Shown piece by piece: positions 6,845 through 15,816 of a stretch of DNA of 33,272 bases. Positions within the stretch are counted from its first letter, which is position 1. Each line of letters opens with the position of its first letter. A program made the position numbers and the translations under genes. Source of the DNA: an uncultured Alphaproteobacteria bacterium (GTDB taxonomy: Bacteria; Pseudomonadota; Alphaproteobacteria; Rhodobacterales; Rhodobacteraceae); assembly GCA_929200255.1 (NCBI GenBank), contig CAKMYZ010000028.1:1-33272 (forward strand), in the 5' to 3' direction. The notes under the pieces are model-generated. The model ran no database searches, was not told the origin of the DNA, and was given only the letters and a program-made list of their open reading frames with translations.

Positions 6845-7663
6845 TCACAGGTTCTTTTCTGTGGCTTTCACCTGATCCCACAAAGCATCCATTTCAACCA
6901 GATCACTCTCATCAGGGGTTTTCCCTTGTGCCGCAAGCGCGTCCTCAACCGCTGTGAACCTGCGGATAAATTTGGCGTTGGTGGCACGCAGGGCGGCCTC
7001 TGGATCAATCTCAAGGTGCCGGGCAAGGTTCGCGACCACAAACAGCAGATCGCCAAATTCCTCTTCGACCTCGGCCTGGGTCAGCTGATCGCGCGCCTCG
7101 ACCAACTCACCGGCCTCTTCGACAATTTTGTCAATCACATGGGTCGTATCGGGCCAGTCAAATCCGACGCGCGCTGCCCGCTTTTGCAGCTTCACCGCAC
7201 GCGTCAGCGCAGGCAGTTCGGTTGCGACACCATCCAGCGTGCGCGTCTGGGATTTGCCGGCGCGCTCTGCGGCTTTGATCTTTTCCCAATCGACGGTCTG
7301 TTGTGCTGCGGACTTATTGCGACTTTCATCACCAAAAACATGTGGATGGCGCGCGACCATCTTGTCGCTGATCGCTTTCACGACGCTGTCAAAGGTGAAG
7401 CGGCCAGCCTCTGCACCCATCTGTGTGTGATAGACGGTCTGCAATAGCAGATCACCCAATTCGCCTTCCAATTCGCCCCAGTCTTGCCGGGCGATGGCGT
7501 CTGCAACTTCATAGGCCTCTTCAATCGTGTAGGGGGCAATGCTGTCAAAATCCTGCTCGATGTCCCAAGGGCAGCCGGTTTGTGGGTCGCGCAGGCGGCG
7601 CATGATCTCCAACAGGCGCGGCATCCCGCCCTTGGGGTCAAAAATCAATGTGTTATCAGCCAT
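6845..7663 (-). CDS. mazG: Nucleoside triphosphate pyrophosphohydrolase MazG
   Basis: A 272-residue protein with the two tandem all-alpha MazG domains. The first carries EEAYEVADAI and ELEGELGDLLLQ, the second EEAGELVEA and EEEFGDLLFVVANLARH. These are the ExxE/ExxD helices that bind magnesium. It hydrolyses (d)NTPs to monophosphate and pyrophosphate, cleaning the nucleotide pool. The conserved N-terminal GCPWDIEQDF is present and the length matches E. coli MazG (263). The ATG at 7663 has GAGGGG about 9 bases upstream; upstream in-frame codons run into the divergent amidohydrolase promoter and are not family-like. It is divergent from the M20 gene by 63 bases. Confidence 0.95.
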   Translation of the reverse strand: MADNTLIFDPKGGMPRLLEIMRRLRDPQTGCPWDIEQDFDSIAPYTIEEAYEVADAIARQDWGELEGELGDLLLQTVYHTQMGAEAGRFTFDSVVKAISDKMVARHPHVFGDESRNKSAAQQTVDWEKIKAAERAGKSQTRTLDGVATELPALTRAVKLQKRAARVGFDWPDTTHVIDKIVEEAGELVEARDQLTQAEVEEEFGDLLFVVANLARHLEIDPEAALRATNAKFIRRFTAVEDALAAQGKTPDESDLVEMDALWDQVKATEKNL

Positions 7664-7726
7664 TGCACAGGGCCCCTCGTTAAGGTCAACTGCCAACTTA
7701 GAGACAGACAACCCGGAGCGCCAGAG

Positions 7727-8884
7727 ATGCCCGTTATCAATCGTATCGCCGATTTCGCCCAGGACATGACCGGGTGGCGCAGGCATCTGCATGCCAACCC
7801 AGAGTTGCAGTTTGACTGCCATCAAACGGCGGCATTTGTTGTGGCGCGTTTGCGCGAGTTTGGTGTGGATGAAATCCACAAAGGGATTGCCACCTCTGGC
7901 GTGGTGGCCATTCTGAACGGCAAGGCGGCGGGGCCGACAGTTGGACTGCGTGCCGATATGGATGCGTTGCCGATGGATGAGGAAACCGGCCTCGATTATG
8001 CATCAACCAATCCAGGTAAGATGCATGCTTGCGGCCATGATGGGCACACGACCATGCTGTTGGGGGCTGCGCGTTATCTGGCAGAGACCCGCAATTTTGC
8101 CGGGCGTGTCGCCTTCATCTTCCAGCCCGCCGAAGAGGGCGGCGGTGGCGCGCAGATCATGGTGCAAGAGGGGATCTTGGACCGGTTTGAGATTGCTGAG
8201 GTCTATGCGCTGCACAGCGCCCCCGGCACACCCGTTGGCGCGTTCTACACCACGCCCGGTCCAATCCTCGCCGCTGTTGATACGTTTCATATCTACATCA
8301 CAGGCGAGGGCGGACACGGCGCGACGCCCCATGAAACAGTTGACCCCATTGTGGCTGCTGTGGGCATGGCCAATGCCATTCAGACGATCGTCAGCCGCAA
8401 TCATTTTGCCCATGATGATCTGGTTGTTTCGATCACGCAGATACACACAGGGACCGCCGACAACATCATCCCCGAGAAGGCCTATATCAACGGCACAGTA
8501 CGTACGTTCAAATCCAGTACGCAGGACATGGTCCGCAAACGCCTGACCGAGATCGTGGCGGGTCATGCTGCGGCATATAATGTTGAGGCCAAGCTGGACT
8601 ATGACATCGGGTATCCTGCGACGATCAACACCCCCGAGAAATCCAGCTTTGCGGCGGATGTTGCCAAAGAAATTTCAGACAACGTGGACCCCGATCGCCT
8701 GCGCGACATGGGGGCAGAGGATTTTGCATATATGCTGGAGGAACGTCCCGGGGCGTATTTGTTTGTGGGCAATGGGAATACACCCGGTCTGCATCATCCG
8801 GGATATGACTTTGACGACAACGCGGCCCCTGCGGGCGCCTCGTTTTTTGCGCGGCTTGTAGAGCGCGCTTTGCCCGCAGCCTAA
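7727..8884 (+). CDS. M20 family amidohydrolase (hippurate hydrolase/carboxypeptidase-like)
   Basis: A 385-residue cytoplasmic metal-dependent amidohydrolase of peptidase family M20D, which removes acyl groups from N-acyl amino acids or related amides. Metal-site residues are visible: C102 and H104 in ACGHDGH, E136/E137 in QPAEEGGGG, H163 in LHSAPG and H357 in LHHPGYDFDD. A lid/dimerisation domain (GEGGHGATPHETVDPI) interrupts the catalytic domain, as normal. The ATG at 7727 is preceded by GGAG 8-9 bases upstream. The next gene, an agmatinase, begins 61 bases downstream on the same strand, which suggests a shared role in nitrogen scavenging from acylated or guanidino compounds. The exact substrate is not deducible. 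Confidence 0.9.
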   Translation: MPVINRIADFAQDMTGWRRHLHANPELQFDCHQTAAFVVARLREFGVDEIHKGIATSGVVAILNGKAAGPTVGLRADMDALPMDEETGLDYASTNPGKMHACGHDGHTTMLLGAARYLAETRNFAGRVAFIFQPAEEGGGGAQIMVQEGILDRFEIAEVYALHSAPGTPVGAFYTTPGPILAAVDTFHIYITGEGGHGATPHETVDPIVAAVGMANAIQTIVSRNHFAHDDLVVSITQIHTGTADNIIPEKAYINGTVRTFKSSTQDMVRKRLTEIVAGHAAAYNVEAKLDYDIGYPATINTPEKSSFAADVAKEISDNVDPDRLRDMGAEDFAYMLEERPGAYLFVGNGNTPGLHHPGYDFDDNAAPAGASFFARLVERALPAA

Positions 8885-8898
8885 AGGCCAACTCGGAG

Positions 8899-8933
8899 CG
8901 ATACCTCCGGCGGAAATTTGACTGAACAAAGAA
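8899..8933 (+). repeat. 35-bp CCTCCGGCGG intergenic element, copy 1
   Basis: CGATACCTCCGGCGGAAATT runs on to TTGACTGAACAAAGAA and matches 28893-28927 at 29 of 35 bases. It lies between the M20 gene and the agmatinase gene and ends just before the agmatinase ribosome-binding site. Elements of this sort recur in intergenic gaps of Rhodobacteraceae genomes. Their role is not known to me. Confidence 0.55.
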
Positions 8934-8945
8934 GGAGAGGGTGCG

Positions 8946-9914
8946 GTGACACTTATGAAAGCAAGAGACGTGGTAGACAGGGCCTTTTCAGGCAAGGACC
9001 GGCGTGGGTTGGCCTATGAAAATGCTTTTGGCGGTGCGGTCTCTTTTTTGCGCCGGACCTACACCAAGGATTTGGCCGGGTTCGATCTGGCCGTCACCGG
9101 CGTGCCTTTCGATCAGGCGGTCACGCATAGGCCCGGTACGCGCTTTGGGCCGCGCGCCATTCGCGAGGCATCTGCGCTGCAGCCTTTTGACCCACCTTAC
9201 GGCTGGGACGGGTTTGACCCGCTGGCCGAATTTGCCATTGCCGATTTCGGCGATGTGGCATTTGATTACGCCAATGTTCCGGGCGTGCCGGATCTGGTGC
9301 AGGCGCATATCGCGGGGATACTGGGGCAGGGCTGCCCGGCGATTACGCTGGGCGGCGATCACTTTATCACGCTGCCGATCCTGCGCGCCTATGCTGAAAA
9401 ATATGGGCCGATGTCCGTGGTGCAGTTTGACGCCCATTCCGATCTTTGGCCTGATGACGACATGGCGCGGATTGATCATGGCACGATGATGTATAAGGCG
9501 GTGAAACTGGGGGTGGTTGACGTGACCCGGTCCGTTCAGGTGGGGATCCGTACGGAATGTGATGACTACCTTGGTATGCCATATATTGGCGCGCGGACCT
9601 GCCACGAAAATGGTGCGGCCTGGGTGGCGCAGCAAATCAAGGATCGTGTTGGCGATCACCCGACCTATGTGTCCTTTGATATCGACGCGCTTGACCCTGC
9701 GTTTGCACCCGGCACCGGCACACCGGTCTGGGGTGGGCTGGCATCATGGCAAACGGCCGCGATCTTGCGTGACATGGCAGGGATCAATTTGGTTGGTGGC
9801 GATGTGGTCGAGGTTTCACCGCCCTACGATACCAGCGGTGCCACAGCGATTGCCGGGGCGCACGCCGCGATGGAACTTTGTTGCCTCGCACTTTGGAACA
9901 GAAGGGGTAAGTAA
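8946..9914 (+). CDS. speB: Agmatinase-type ureohydrolase (SpeB-like)
   Basis: A 322-residue member of the arginase/agmatinase fold, predicted to hydrolyse agmatine to putrescine and urea with a binuclear manganese or nickel centre. All six metal ligands are present: H139 (GGDHFITLP), D162/H164/D166 (FDAHSD) and D245/D247 (FDIDALDPAFAPGTGTP). VTGVPFDQAVTHRPGTRFGPRAIR, DHGTMMYKA and SVQVGIRTE closely resemble the E. coli SpeB pattern. The GTG start at 8946 fits the GGAGAG sequence 8 bases upstream better than the ATG at 8955. The stop TAA overlaps the next gene's ATG by one base (TAATG), so the two ureohydrolases are translationally coupled. Confidence 0.9.
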   Translation: MTLMKARDVVDRAFSGKDRRGLAYENAFGGAVSFLRRTYTKDLAGFDLAVTGVPFDQAVTHRPGTRFGPRAIREASALQPFDPPYGWDGFDPLAEFAIADFGDVAFDYANVPGVPDLVQAHIAGILGQGCPAITLGGDHFITLPILRAYAEKYGPMSVVQFDAHSDLWPDDDMARIDHGTMMYKAVKLGVVDVTRSVQVGIRTECDDYLGMPYIGARTCHENGAAWVAQQIKDRVGDHPTYVSFDIDALDPAFAPGTGTPVWGGLASWQTAAILRDMAGINLVGGDVVEVSPPYDTSGATAIAGAHAAMELCCLALWNRRGK

Positions 9915-10855
9915 TGCCCAATCAACCGATTTCCGGGAACGATCTGGCACGGTTTGCCGGGCCGCAAAGCTTTATGCGCCTGCCAGAGGCCGGGTCGGCC
10001 GCGGGACTTGATGTGGGGTTCATCGGCATCCCCATGGATATTGGCACATCCTGGCGGTCCGGTACGCGGATGGGCCCAAAGCAGCTGCGTGAACAATCGG
10101 CGATGATCCGACCCTACAATATCCAGACAGGTGCGGCACCATTTGACGGGCTGCAATGTGCAGACCTTGGGGATGTGGCGATCAATACATTCTCGTTGAG
10201 CGATAGTATCCGTATTATTACAGAGGCTTACGCGGCATACCTCAAGTATGACGTCATTCCGATGACGCTGGGCGGTGACCATACGTTGACGCTGCCGGTT
10301 TTGCGCGCGGTGGCGGCAAAGCATGGGCCTGTTGCACTGGTGCATGTGGACGCCCATGCAGATGTGAATGATGAGATGTTCGGCATGCGTGAAACCCATG
10401 GCACCGTGTTTCGGCGCGCCTATGAGGAGGGGATCATCACCGCTGACAAGGTGTTTCAGATTGGCTTGCGCGGCACTGGCTACACGGCAGATGATTTTAC
10501 CGAGGCCGGAGGCTGGGGGTTCAATCAGTATCTTGCCCCTGATCTTTGGCATAAATCGCTGACCCCATTGGCTGCTGACATCAAAACAAAAATCGGTGAT
10601 CAGCCTTGCTACATCACCTATGATATCGACAGCCTGGACCCCGCCTATGCACCCGGTACGGGCACACCGGAAATTGGGGGGCTGACGACGCCCCAAGCGA
10701 TGGAATTGATCCGCGGGTTGCGGGGCCTGAACATTGTGGGCTGTGATCTGGTTGAGGTGTCGCCTCCTTATGATACCTCGGGCAATACTGCGCTGACCGG
10801 GGCAAACCTGATGTTTGAAATGCTCTCCATCCTGCCCGGAGTGCCGTATAGGTAG
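9914..10855 (+). CDS. Ureohydrolase, guanidinobutyrase-like
   Basis: A 313-residue arginase-fold ureohydrolase with a complete metal site: H123 (GGDHTLTLP), D146/H148/D150 (VDAHAD) and D237/D239 (YDIDSLDPAYAPGTGTP). Details differ from the neighbouring SpeB type: MDIGTSWRSGTRMGPKQLRE, IRPYN and VFQIGLRGTGYTADDF resemble the guanidinobutyrase/guanidinopropionase branch (GbuA/GpuA of pseudomonads). Such enzymes release urea from 4-guanidinobutanoate or 3-guanidinopropanoate. It overlaps the upstream gene by one base. Together the pair could handle both agmatine and a guanidino acid, or form a mixed complex. The subfamily call rests on remembered motif similarity and needs a tree. It may be annotated simply as agmatinase. 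Confidence 0.85.
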   Translation: MPNQPISGNDLARFAGPQSFMRLPEAGSAAGLDVGFIGIPMDIGTSWRSGTRMGPKQLREQSAMIRPYNIQTGAAPFDGLQCADLGDVAINTFSLSDSIRIITEAYAAYLKYDVIPMTLGGDHTLTLPVLRAVAAKHGPVALVHVDAHADVNDEMFGMRETHGTVFRRAYEEGIITADKVFQIGLRGTGYTADDFTEAGGWGFNQYLAPDLWHKSLTPLAADIKTKIGDQPCYITYDIDSLDPAYAPGTGTPEIGGLTTPQAMELIRGLRGLNIVGCDLVEVSPPYDTSGNTALTGANLMFEMLSILPGVPYR

Positions 10856-10914
10856 GGGGCAGTTTCGGAGCAAAAACTGTACACAAAATCGTGAAAAGCC
10901 TTGCCGTGGTGACC

Positions 10915-11352
10915 ATGACGGGACGTATCTTTATCATTTTTGTCGCGACGGTGCTTGGGGCGTGGCTCTATGTGCGTTTTGCGCCACAGAAATCCGCCCG
11001 ATGGCATATGCTGCCCGATGTTTCGGGGGTCGGTGATACGCGGGAGGTCGGCAGTTTTTTGGCCGCGCGCCGGATGACAGCGCCAGCGGCAGATGTCCTG
11101 ACTGAGTTGGACAAAATCGCCATGGCGACCTCGCGGACGCGTGTTGTGGCCGGGCAGGTGGCCGAGGGTATGGTCACCTACCAAACACGGTCCCGCCTGT
11201 GGGGTTTTCCAGACTATACAACCGTTGGCACGCAGGGTGATCTTTTGGTTGTCTATGGCCGGCTGCGCTTTGGTCAGTCTGACCTGGGCGTGAACAAGGC
11301 CCGGATTTTCGCATGGCTTGATGCACTTGGCCCCTTGACCGAACCGCTTTGA
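10915..11352 (+). CDS. DUF1499 domain membrane-anchored protein
   Basis: A 145-residue protein with one N-terminal membrane helix ([18 protein letters not shown]) and a DUF1499-type domain behind it. Family-like features are the central [30 protein letters not shown] and the late [22 protein letters not shown]. The function of DUF1499 is unknown. An upstream in-frame GTG at 10891 is possible, but neither start has a convincing ribosome-binding site. I prefer the ATG at 10915, which places the hydrophobic helix at the very N-terminus. It ends 19 bases before prfA on the same strand and may be co-transcribed with it. Confidence 0.75.
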   Translation: MTGRIFIIFVATVLGAWLYVRFAPQKSARWHMLPDVSGVGDTREVGSFLAARRMTAPAADVLTELDKIAMATSRTRVVAGQVAEGMVTYQTRSRLWGFPDYTTVGTQGDLLVVYGRLRFGQSDLGVNKARIFAWLDALGPLTEPL

Positions 11353-11371
11353 TCAGCCACAGGCGTTAACC

Positions 11372-12427
11372 ATGATCGCACCTGAAAAAATAGCACAACT
11401 GATTGATAGGTTTCAGTTTCTTGAAGCAAAGATGGCTGACGGCAGTGCTGGCAGTGACATCGCCAAGCTGGGCAAAGAATACGCCGACCTGCGCCCGGTG
11501 GTCGAGACAGTGACCGCCTATAAAGCCCTGATTGAACAAATCGCAGAAGCCGAGGCAATGCTCTCTGATCCCGAGATGAAGGAGCTGGCCGAAGCTGAAC
11601 TGCCAGAGTTGCGCGCGCAGGTCGCAGCGTCAGAGCATGACGTGCAACTGGCCCTGTTGCCAAAGGATGCGGCGGACGGGCGGCCAGCCTTGCTGGAAAT
11701 TCGCCCCGGTACCGGTGGTGATGAGGCCGGGTTGTTCGCGGGTGACCTGCTGCGCATGTACCAACGCTATGCCGAAGATCAGGGGTGGCGTTTCGAGATA
11801 CTGGAAGAAACCCAGAGCGAGCTGGGCGGCATTAAGGAAGTCGTCGCGCGCATCGCAGGAGAAGGTGTCTTTGCCAAAATGAAATACGAAAGCGGCGTCC
11901 ACCGGGTGCAGCGCGTCCCTGAGACGGAGAGTGGTGGACGTATTCACACCTCTGCCGCGACGGTCGCCGTGCTGCCGGAAGCGGAAGACGTCGACATCGA
12001 GATCAATCCGGCGGATATCCGCATTGATACAATGCGCGCATCCGGGTCAGGTGGCCAGCACGTGAACACAACCGATTCTGCGGTACGTATTCTGCACGAA
12101 CCGACCGGGATCATCGTTGTCAGCTCTGAAAAGTCGCAGCACCGCAACCGCGAGATCGCGATGCAGGTTCTGAAAACCCGGCTGTTTGATCTGGAACGCC
12201 AGAGGGTGGATGACGAACGCTCCGCTGATCGGAAATCTCAGGTCGGGTCGGGGGATCGGTCTGAACGCATCCGCACCTATAACTTCCCGCAGGGGCGCAT
12301 GACAGATCATCGGATCAACCTGACGCTTTATTCGCTGGGGCAGGTCATGCAGGGCGATCTGGATGAGGTGGTTTCAGCGTTGCAGGCGGATGCGCAGGCG
12401 ACGTTGCTGGCGGAAATGGGCGCGTGA
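11372..12427 (+). CDS. prfA: Peptide chain release factor 1
   Basis: A 351-residue class I release factor that ends translation at UAA and UAG. The GGQ catalytic motif is at 227-229 within [16 protein letters not shown]. The stop-codon tripeptide has the RF1 PxT form (P183-E184-T185, VPETESGGR), not the SPF of RF2. The N-terminal helical domain and the late EKSQHRNRE block are normal and the length is close to the usual 355-360. The downstream methyltransferase PrmC, which methylates this GGQ glutamine, overlaps by 4 bases (GTGA), the standard pairing. Confidence 0.98.
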   Translation: MIAPEKIAQLIDRFQFLEAKMADGSAGSDIAKLGKEYADLRPVVETVTAYKALIEQIAEAEAMLSDPEMKELAEAELPELRAQVAASEHDVQLALLPKDAADGRPALLEIRPGTGGDEAGLFAGDLLRMYQRYAEDQGWRFEILEETQSELGGIKEVVARIAGEGVFAKMKYESGVHRVQRVPETESGGRIHTSAATVAVLPEAEDVDIEINPADIRIDTMRASGSGGQHVNTTDSAVRILHEPTGIIVVSSEKSQHRNREIAMQVLKTRLFDLERQRVDDERSADRKSQVGSGDRSERIRTYNFPQGRMTDHRINLTLYSLGQVMQGDLDEVVSALQADAQATLLAEMGA

Positions 12428-13200
12428 CCGAAGCAGAGGCGCTGCGCGCGGGCGCGGTGACCCTTGCGCAGGCAGATGTGCCCGACCCACAGCGCGAGGC
12501 GCGTATTATGTGGCGTGCGGCGTCTGACCAGGCGGACTTCTTTGCCAAGATCGCAGAGCGTGCAAAGCGTATGCCGCTGTCGCATGTGCTGGGCTACCGC
12601 GATTTCTACAAGCAGCGTTTCATCGTCACGGCAGACGTATTGGACCCGCGTCCTGATACCGAAATACTGGTTGAAGTTGCGCTTGAACGCCCAGCTGTGC
12701 GTGTTCTTGATTTGGGGACGGGCAGTGGTTGCATCCTTTTGTCGATCCTTGATCAACTGGAACTGGCCAAGGGTGTTGGTACCGATATCTCTGCGGCTGC
12801 CTTGGATTTGGCTGCACGTAACGCAGCACAGATCGGCGTGTCTACGCGGGCGACGTTCAAGTCATCGCATTGGTTTGACGCCGTGGATGGGCAATACGAC
12901 CTGATCGTTTCAAATCCCCCCTATATCGCTGCTGAGGAAATGAGGGGCTTGCAACCAGAGGTTCGCCTGTTTGAGCCCCGCATCGCCCTGACAGACGAAG
13001 CCGACGGTCTGACCGCCTATCGCAATATCACCGCCAGCGCGCCGGATTACCTGACCGCTGGTGGGCGCCTGATCGTCGAGATCGGCCCGACGCAGGCGCT
13101 GGCCGTCTCCCAGATGATGGGAAAAGCAGGGTTCACACAGATTCGCGTGATCCCTGACCTTGATGGCCGGGACAGGGTTGTGGTTGGGCATATGCCTTGA
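12424..13200 (+). CDS. prmC: Release factor glutamine methyltransferase PrmC (HemK)
   Basis: A 258-residue AdoMet-dependent methyltransferase that modifies the GGQ glutamine of release factors. The AdoMet-binding motif [10 protein letters not shown] and the catalytic NPPY motif (164-167, [11 protein letters not shown]) are present. The N-terminal helical substrate-binding domain is somewhat shorter than in E. coli (277 residues overall). The start is GTG at 12424, inside the prfA stop, so translation is coupled. No terminator is visible immediately after the stop. Confidence 0.96.
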   Translation: MTEAEALRAGAVTLAQADVPDPQREARIMWRAASDQADFFAKIAERAKRMPLSHVLGYRDFYKQRFIVTADVLDPRPDTEILVEVALERPAVRVLDLGTGSGCILLSILDQLELAKGVGTDISAAALDLAARNAAQIGVSTRATFKSSHWFDAVDGQYDLIVSNPPYIAAEEMRGLQPEVRLFEPRIALTDEADGLTAYRNITASAPDYLTAGGRLIVEIGPTQALAVSQMMGKAGFTQIRVIPDLDGRDRVVVGHMP

Positions 13201-13427
13201 ATTCCGGCTATCCTCGGCTGATCAGGTCCAAAAACACGACAATTTGCCGATTTACTCTTGTTTTGACACCTCTTGCGTGTTTAATCATGCGCATCGGCAG
13301 GGTGAGGCCCGGTTTGGATCTCCCCCCGATCAGTCGCCAGAACATCGCAAGGCCATAGACATCAGACGCGCGGAACATGCGTGATACCGGCCAGCGCAAC
13401 GACAGCCAAAGGCTTGAAAGCATATCA
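13201..13427. other. Intergenic stretch between prmC and the DUF4167 gene
   Basis: This 227-base gap has no gene I can defend. An open frame on the minus strand (13208-13423, 71 codons, ending 7 bases from the prmC stop) is possible, but it has no ribosome-binding site, no recognised family, and its extension overlaps the DUF4167 coding region antisense. TTGACA occurs at 13263-13268 without a well-spaced -10. The gap presumably contains the DUF4167 promoter and leader. Confidence 0.4.
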
Positions 13428-13973
13428 ATGAGATCATCGAAGTCACGGTCGCGGAATAAGAACCGCAATAACCGGCCCTCGGGCGGAAACATCATCAATC
13501 GGGTTTTTGACAGCTCGGGTCCTGATGGCAAAGTGCGCGGTACGCCGCAACAAATTATCGAGAAATACAACCAGCTTCACCGTGATGCCGTGTTGTCTGG
13601 CGACCGTGTCGATGCCGAAAACTTTGCGCAACACGCAGAGCATTACACCCGTTTGCTGGCCGAAGCGCAGCGCGAGGTCGACGCCAAGCGTGAAGAGCAG
13701 GAAGAGCAGAACCGCGCACGTCAGGCCGAACGTGACCGTGAACGTCAGGAACGCCTGAAAGCGCAAGAAGCTGCGGCCAATGATCCGTCCAACATGGACC
13801 AGCCTGATCGTGCTCAGGATGCCCGCAGCGATGATCAAGGTTCTGGTCTGGTGGAAACACCCGAGGAAAAACCCCAGCGCCCCCGTAGACAGCGCCCACC
13901 GCGCAAGCCCCGCGCCAACCCTGATGAGGGGAAGGCACCTGATACGGGCAACACCCCAGAGGCCGCTGAGTAA
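13428..13973 (+). CDS. DUF4167 domain-containing protein
   Basis: A 181-residue highly charged protein. The N-terminal 75 residues match the DUF4167 pattern of alphaproteobacteria: a basic, Asn/Arg-rich start (MRSSKSRSRNKNRNNRP), NIINRVFDSSGPDGKVRGT, then QQIIEKYNQLHRDA with a following helix. The remainder is a Glu/Arg/Gln-rich helical segment (about 85-130) and a Pro/Arg-rich tail, probably disordered. The basic ends suggest nucleic-acid or ribosome contact, but that is inference. The ATG at 13428 is chosen because family members start MRSS/MRS; an upstream GTG-like extension is not family-like. The gene is closed by a strong terminator 5 bases after its stop. Confidence 0.85.
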   Translation: MRSSKSRSRNKNRNNRPSGGNIINRVFDSSGPDGKVRGTPQQIIEKYNQLHRDAVLSGDRVDAENFAQHAEHYTRLLAEAQREVDAKREEQEEQNRARQAERDRERQERLKAQEAAANDPSNMDQPDRAQDARSDDQGSGLVETPEEKPQRPRRQRPPRKPRANPDEGKAPDTGNTPEAAE

Positions 13974-13977
13974 TTCC

Positions 13978-14005
13978 AAAGCCCTTCGATTGCGAAGGGC
14001 TTTTT
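13978..14005. terminator. Intrinsic terminator, probably bidirectional
   Basis: An 8-bp perfect stem GCCCTTCG / CGAAGGGC with loop ATTG is flanked by AAA on the left and TTTTT on the right. It lies between the stops of the DUF4167 gene (plus) and rsmA (minus), so it can terminate both. Confidence 0.92.
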
Positions 14006-14017
14006 GCTTAGGTGGCT

Positions 14018-14857
14018 TTAGCCACGATCAAGGCTACGCGCCAACGCGCAGAACGCCTCTAGCTCAACCTGTTCGGCCCGTTCGGTTGGTTTGATCCCCG
14101 CAGCGATCAGGTGATCCTCGATATCCGCGCTGACCGATTTCAGCGCTGACCGCAGCATCTTGCGCCTTTGGTTAAATGCGGCGGCTACCACTTTGTTTAA
14201 TGTGCCCGGATCAGCCGGGTAACGTGGCGCGGGCAGGGCTGCCAGATGCACCACGGCTGAATTGACCTTTGGGGGGGGACTGAAAGCCTCTGGTGGCAGC
14301 TCCAGCACGATCCGCGCATCTGTCCGCCATTGTGCCAGCAAAGCCAGCCGTCCGTAGGCCTTATTGCCCGGTTTCGCCACGATCCGTTGTGCCACCTCGC
14401 GCTGGAACATCAGCGTCAGGCTTTCCCAAAATGGCGGCCACGCGGGCGGGGTGAGCCAGCGCACCAACAGTTCGGTGCCCACATTATAGGGCAGGTTGGC
14501 GGCGATCTTGATCGGCGCTGTCAGATGTTCCAGCGGGTTCACATCAAGCGCGTCACCGTTGATGGTTTGCAGTTGCCCGGGGTAGGCCGCAGCAATCTCG
14601 GCCAGTGCGGGCATGCAGCGCGGGTCTTTTTCGATGGCCAGAACCCGGCGCGCGCCTTCGGCCAGCAGCCCGCGCGTCAGGCCACCGGGCCCGGGCCCGA
14701 TTTCCAGCACATCCGCTTGTGACACATCCCCGGCCAGCCGCGCGATTTTGGCCGTCAGGTTCAGATCAAGCAGGAAGTTCTGCCCAAGTGATTTCTTGGC
14801 CGCAAGATCATGCGTCGCGATCACCTCGCGCAGTGGGGGCAGGGCGTCGATGCTCAT
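14018..14857 (-). CDS. rsmA: 16S rRNA (adenine1518-N6/adenine1519-N6)-dimethyltransferase
   Basis: A 279-residue KsgA/RsmA methyltransferase that dimethylates two adjacent adenines in the 3' hairpin of 16S rRNA during 30S assembly. [11 protein letters not shown] (about 19-29), the AdoMet motif [11 protein letters not shown] and the catalytic [11 protein letters not shown] are all present, as is the C-terminal [18 protein letters not shown] block. It is the last gene of the lptF-to-rsmA operon and overlaps pdxA by 4 bases (ATGA). The length is normal. Confidence 0.98.
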   Translation of the reverse strand: MSIDALPPLREVIATHDLAAKKSLGQNFLLDLNLTAKIARLAGDVSQADVLEIGPGPGGLTRGLLAEGARRVLAIEKDPRCMPALAEIAAAYPGQLQTINGDALDVNPLEHLTAPIKIAANLPYNVGTELLVRWLTPPAWPPFWESLTLMFQREVAQRIVAKPGNKAYGRLALLAQWRTDARIVLELPPEAFSPPPKVNSAVVHLAALPAPRYPADPGTLNKVVAAAFNQRRKMLRSALKSVSADIEDHLIAAGIKPTERAEQVELEAFCALARSLDRG

Positions 14858-15816
14858 GTCCGCTCGCGGGCATCGGCCATCTGGGCGGCCATGCGGATAG
14901 CGGCGATCATTGATGTGGCATCCGCAACGCCCTTGCCTGCGATATCAAAGGCCGTGCCATGGTCGGGCGAGGTGCGGATAAAGGGCAGGCCCAGCGTGAC
15001 GTTCACCCCGCCAGAGAAATCCAATGTCTTGATCGGGATCAGCGCCTGATCGTGGTACATGCAGACCGCCACGTCATAATGCTGGCGCGCCGCGGCGTGG
15101 AACATCGTGTCAGCCGACAGTGGCCCGGCGATATCCATTCCCTGCGCGCGCAAAGCATCCAGCACCGGGTTGATCATCTCTGCTTCTTCACTGCCCATCT
15201 TGCCATCCTCACCGGCATGAGGGTTCAGCCCAGCCACCGCGATGCGTGGGTTTGTGATGCCGAAATCCCGGCGCAATGCGGCATGGGTAATCAAAAGTGT
15301 ATCGGTCAATAGGCTGGCGGTCAGTGTGTTGGGCACGGCTGCCAGCGGAACATGGATCGTGGTGGGGACGACGCGCAACGCAGAGCAGGCCAACATCATC
15401 ACAACCTGCTGGGTGCCTGCCAGTGCGGCCAGATACTCGGTGTGGCCGGGATAGGCGAAATCGGCCCCATCAATCAGGGCGGCCTTGTGGATGGGTGCGG
15501 TGCAAAGCGCGCGGGCAGCACCTGCGCGCACCAGATCAACCCCGTCACGGATGGCGTCAACCACGCCCTGGGCATGCGCGGGGTTGGGTTTGCCCGCAAG
15601 TGCGGGTGCTCCGAAATCGCGTGCCAGCACGGTAAGTTTGGCGGGGTGAATGTCGCTTGGGTCGGCGGCCTGATGCACCGGCGTGCCATCAGGCAGGTGG
15701 TTCGGGTCGCCAATCCACAAAAGCGGTATTTCGGATTTGAGGGCGGACCATGCCGCGACCGCTATTTCAGGCCCGATGCCAGCCGGTTCGCCGCAGCTGA
15801 TCGCAACGGGTTTCAT
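14854..15816 (-). CDS. pdxA: 4-hydroxythreonine-4-phosphate dehydrogenase
   Basis: A 320-residue PdxA of the isocitrate/isopropylmalate dehydrogenase-like superfamily, which oxidises 4-phosphohydroxy-threonine in the DXP-dependent route to pyridoxal phosphate. Family blocks present are [12 protein letters not shown], the metal-histidine region [27 protein letters not shown], the second histidine region [11 protein letters not shown] and [12 protein letters not shown]. The ATG overlaps the surA-like stop by one base (TGATG) and the stop overlaps rsmA by four. The surA-pdxA-rsmA order is widely conserved in proteobacteria. Confidence 0.97.
   Translation of the reverse strand: MKPVAISCGEPAGIGPEIAVAAWSALKSEIPLLWIGDPNHLPDGTPVHQAADPSDIHPAKLTVLARDFGAPALAGKPNPAHAQGVVDAIRDGVDLVRAGAARALCTAPIHKAALIDGADFAYPGHTEYLAALAGTQQVVMMLACSALRVVPTTIHVPLAAVPNTLTASLLTDTLLITHAALRRDFGITNPRIAVAGLNPHAGEDGKMGSEEAEMINPVLDALRAQGMDIAGPLSADTMFHAAARQHYDVAVCMYHDQALIPIKTLDFSGGVNVTLGLPFIRTSPDHGTAFDIAGKGVADATSMIAAIRMAAQMADARERT

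Noticed and set aside
9824..10873. A 349-codon minus-strand frame antisense to the second ureohydrolase.
   Set aside because: It mirrors a gene with a complete set of catalytic motifs and carries no motif itself.
13208..13570. A 120-codon minus-strand frame overlapping the start of the DUF4167 gene.
   Set aside because: The upstream half is antisense to the conserved DUF4167 N-terminus, no ribosome-binding site precedes any start, and the product matches no family I know. Only the shorter 71-codon part is kept as an open question.
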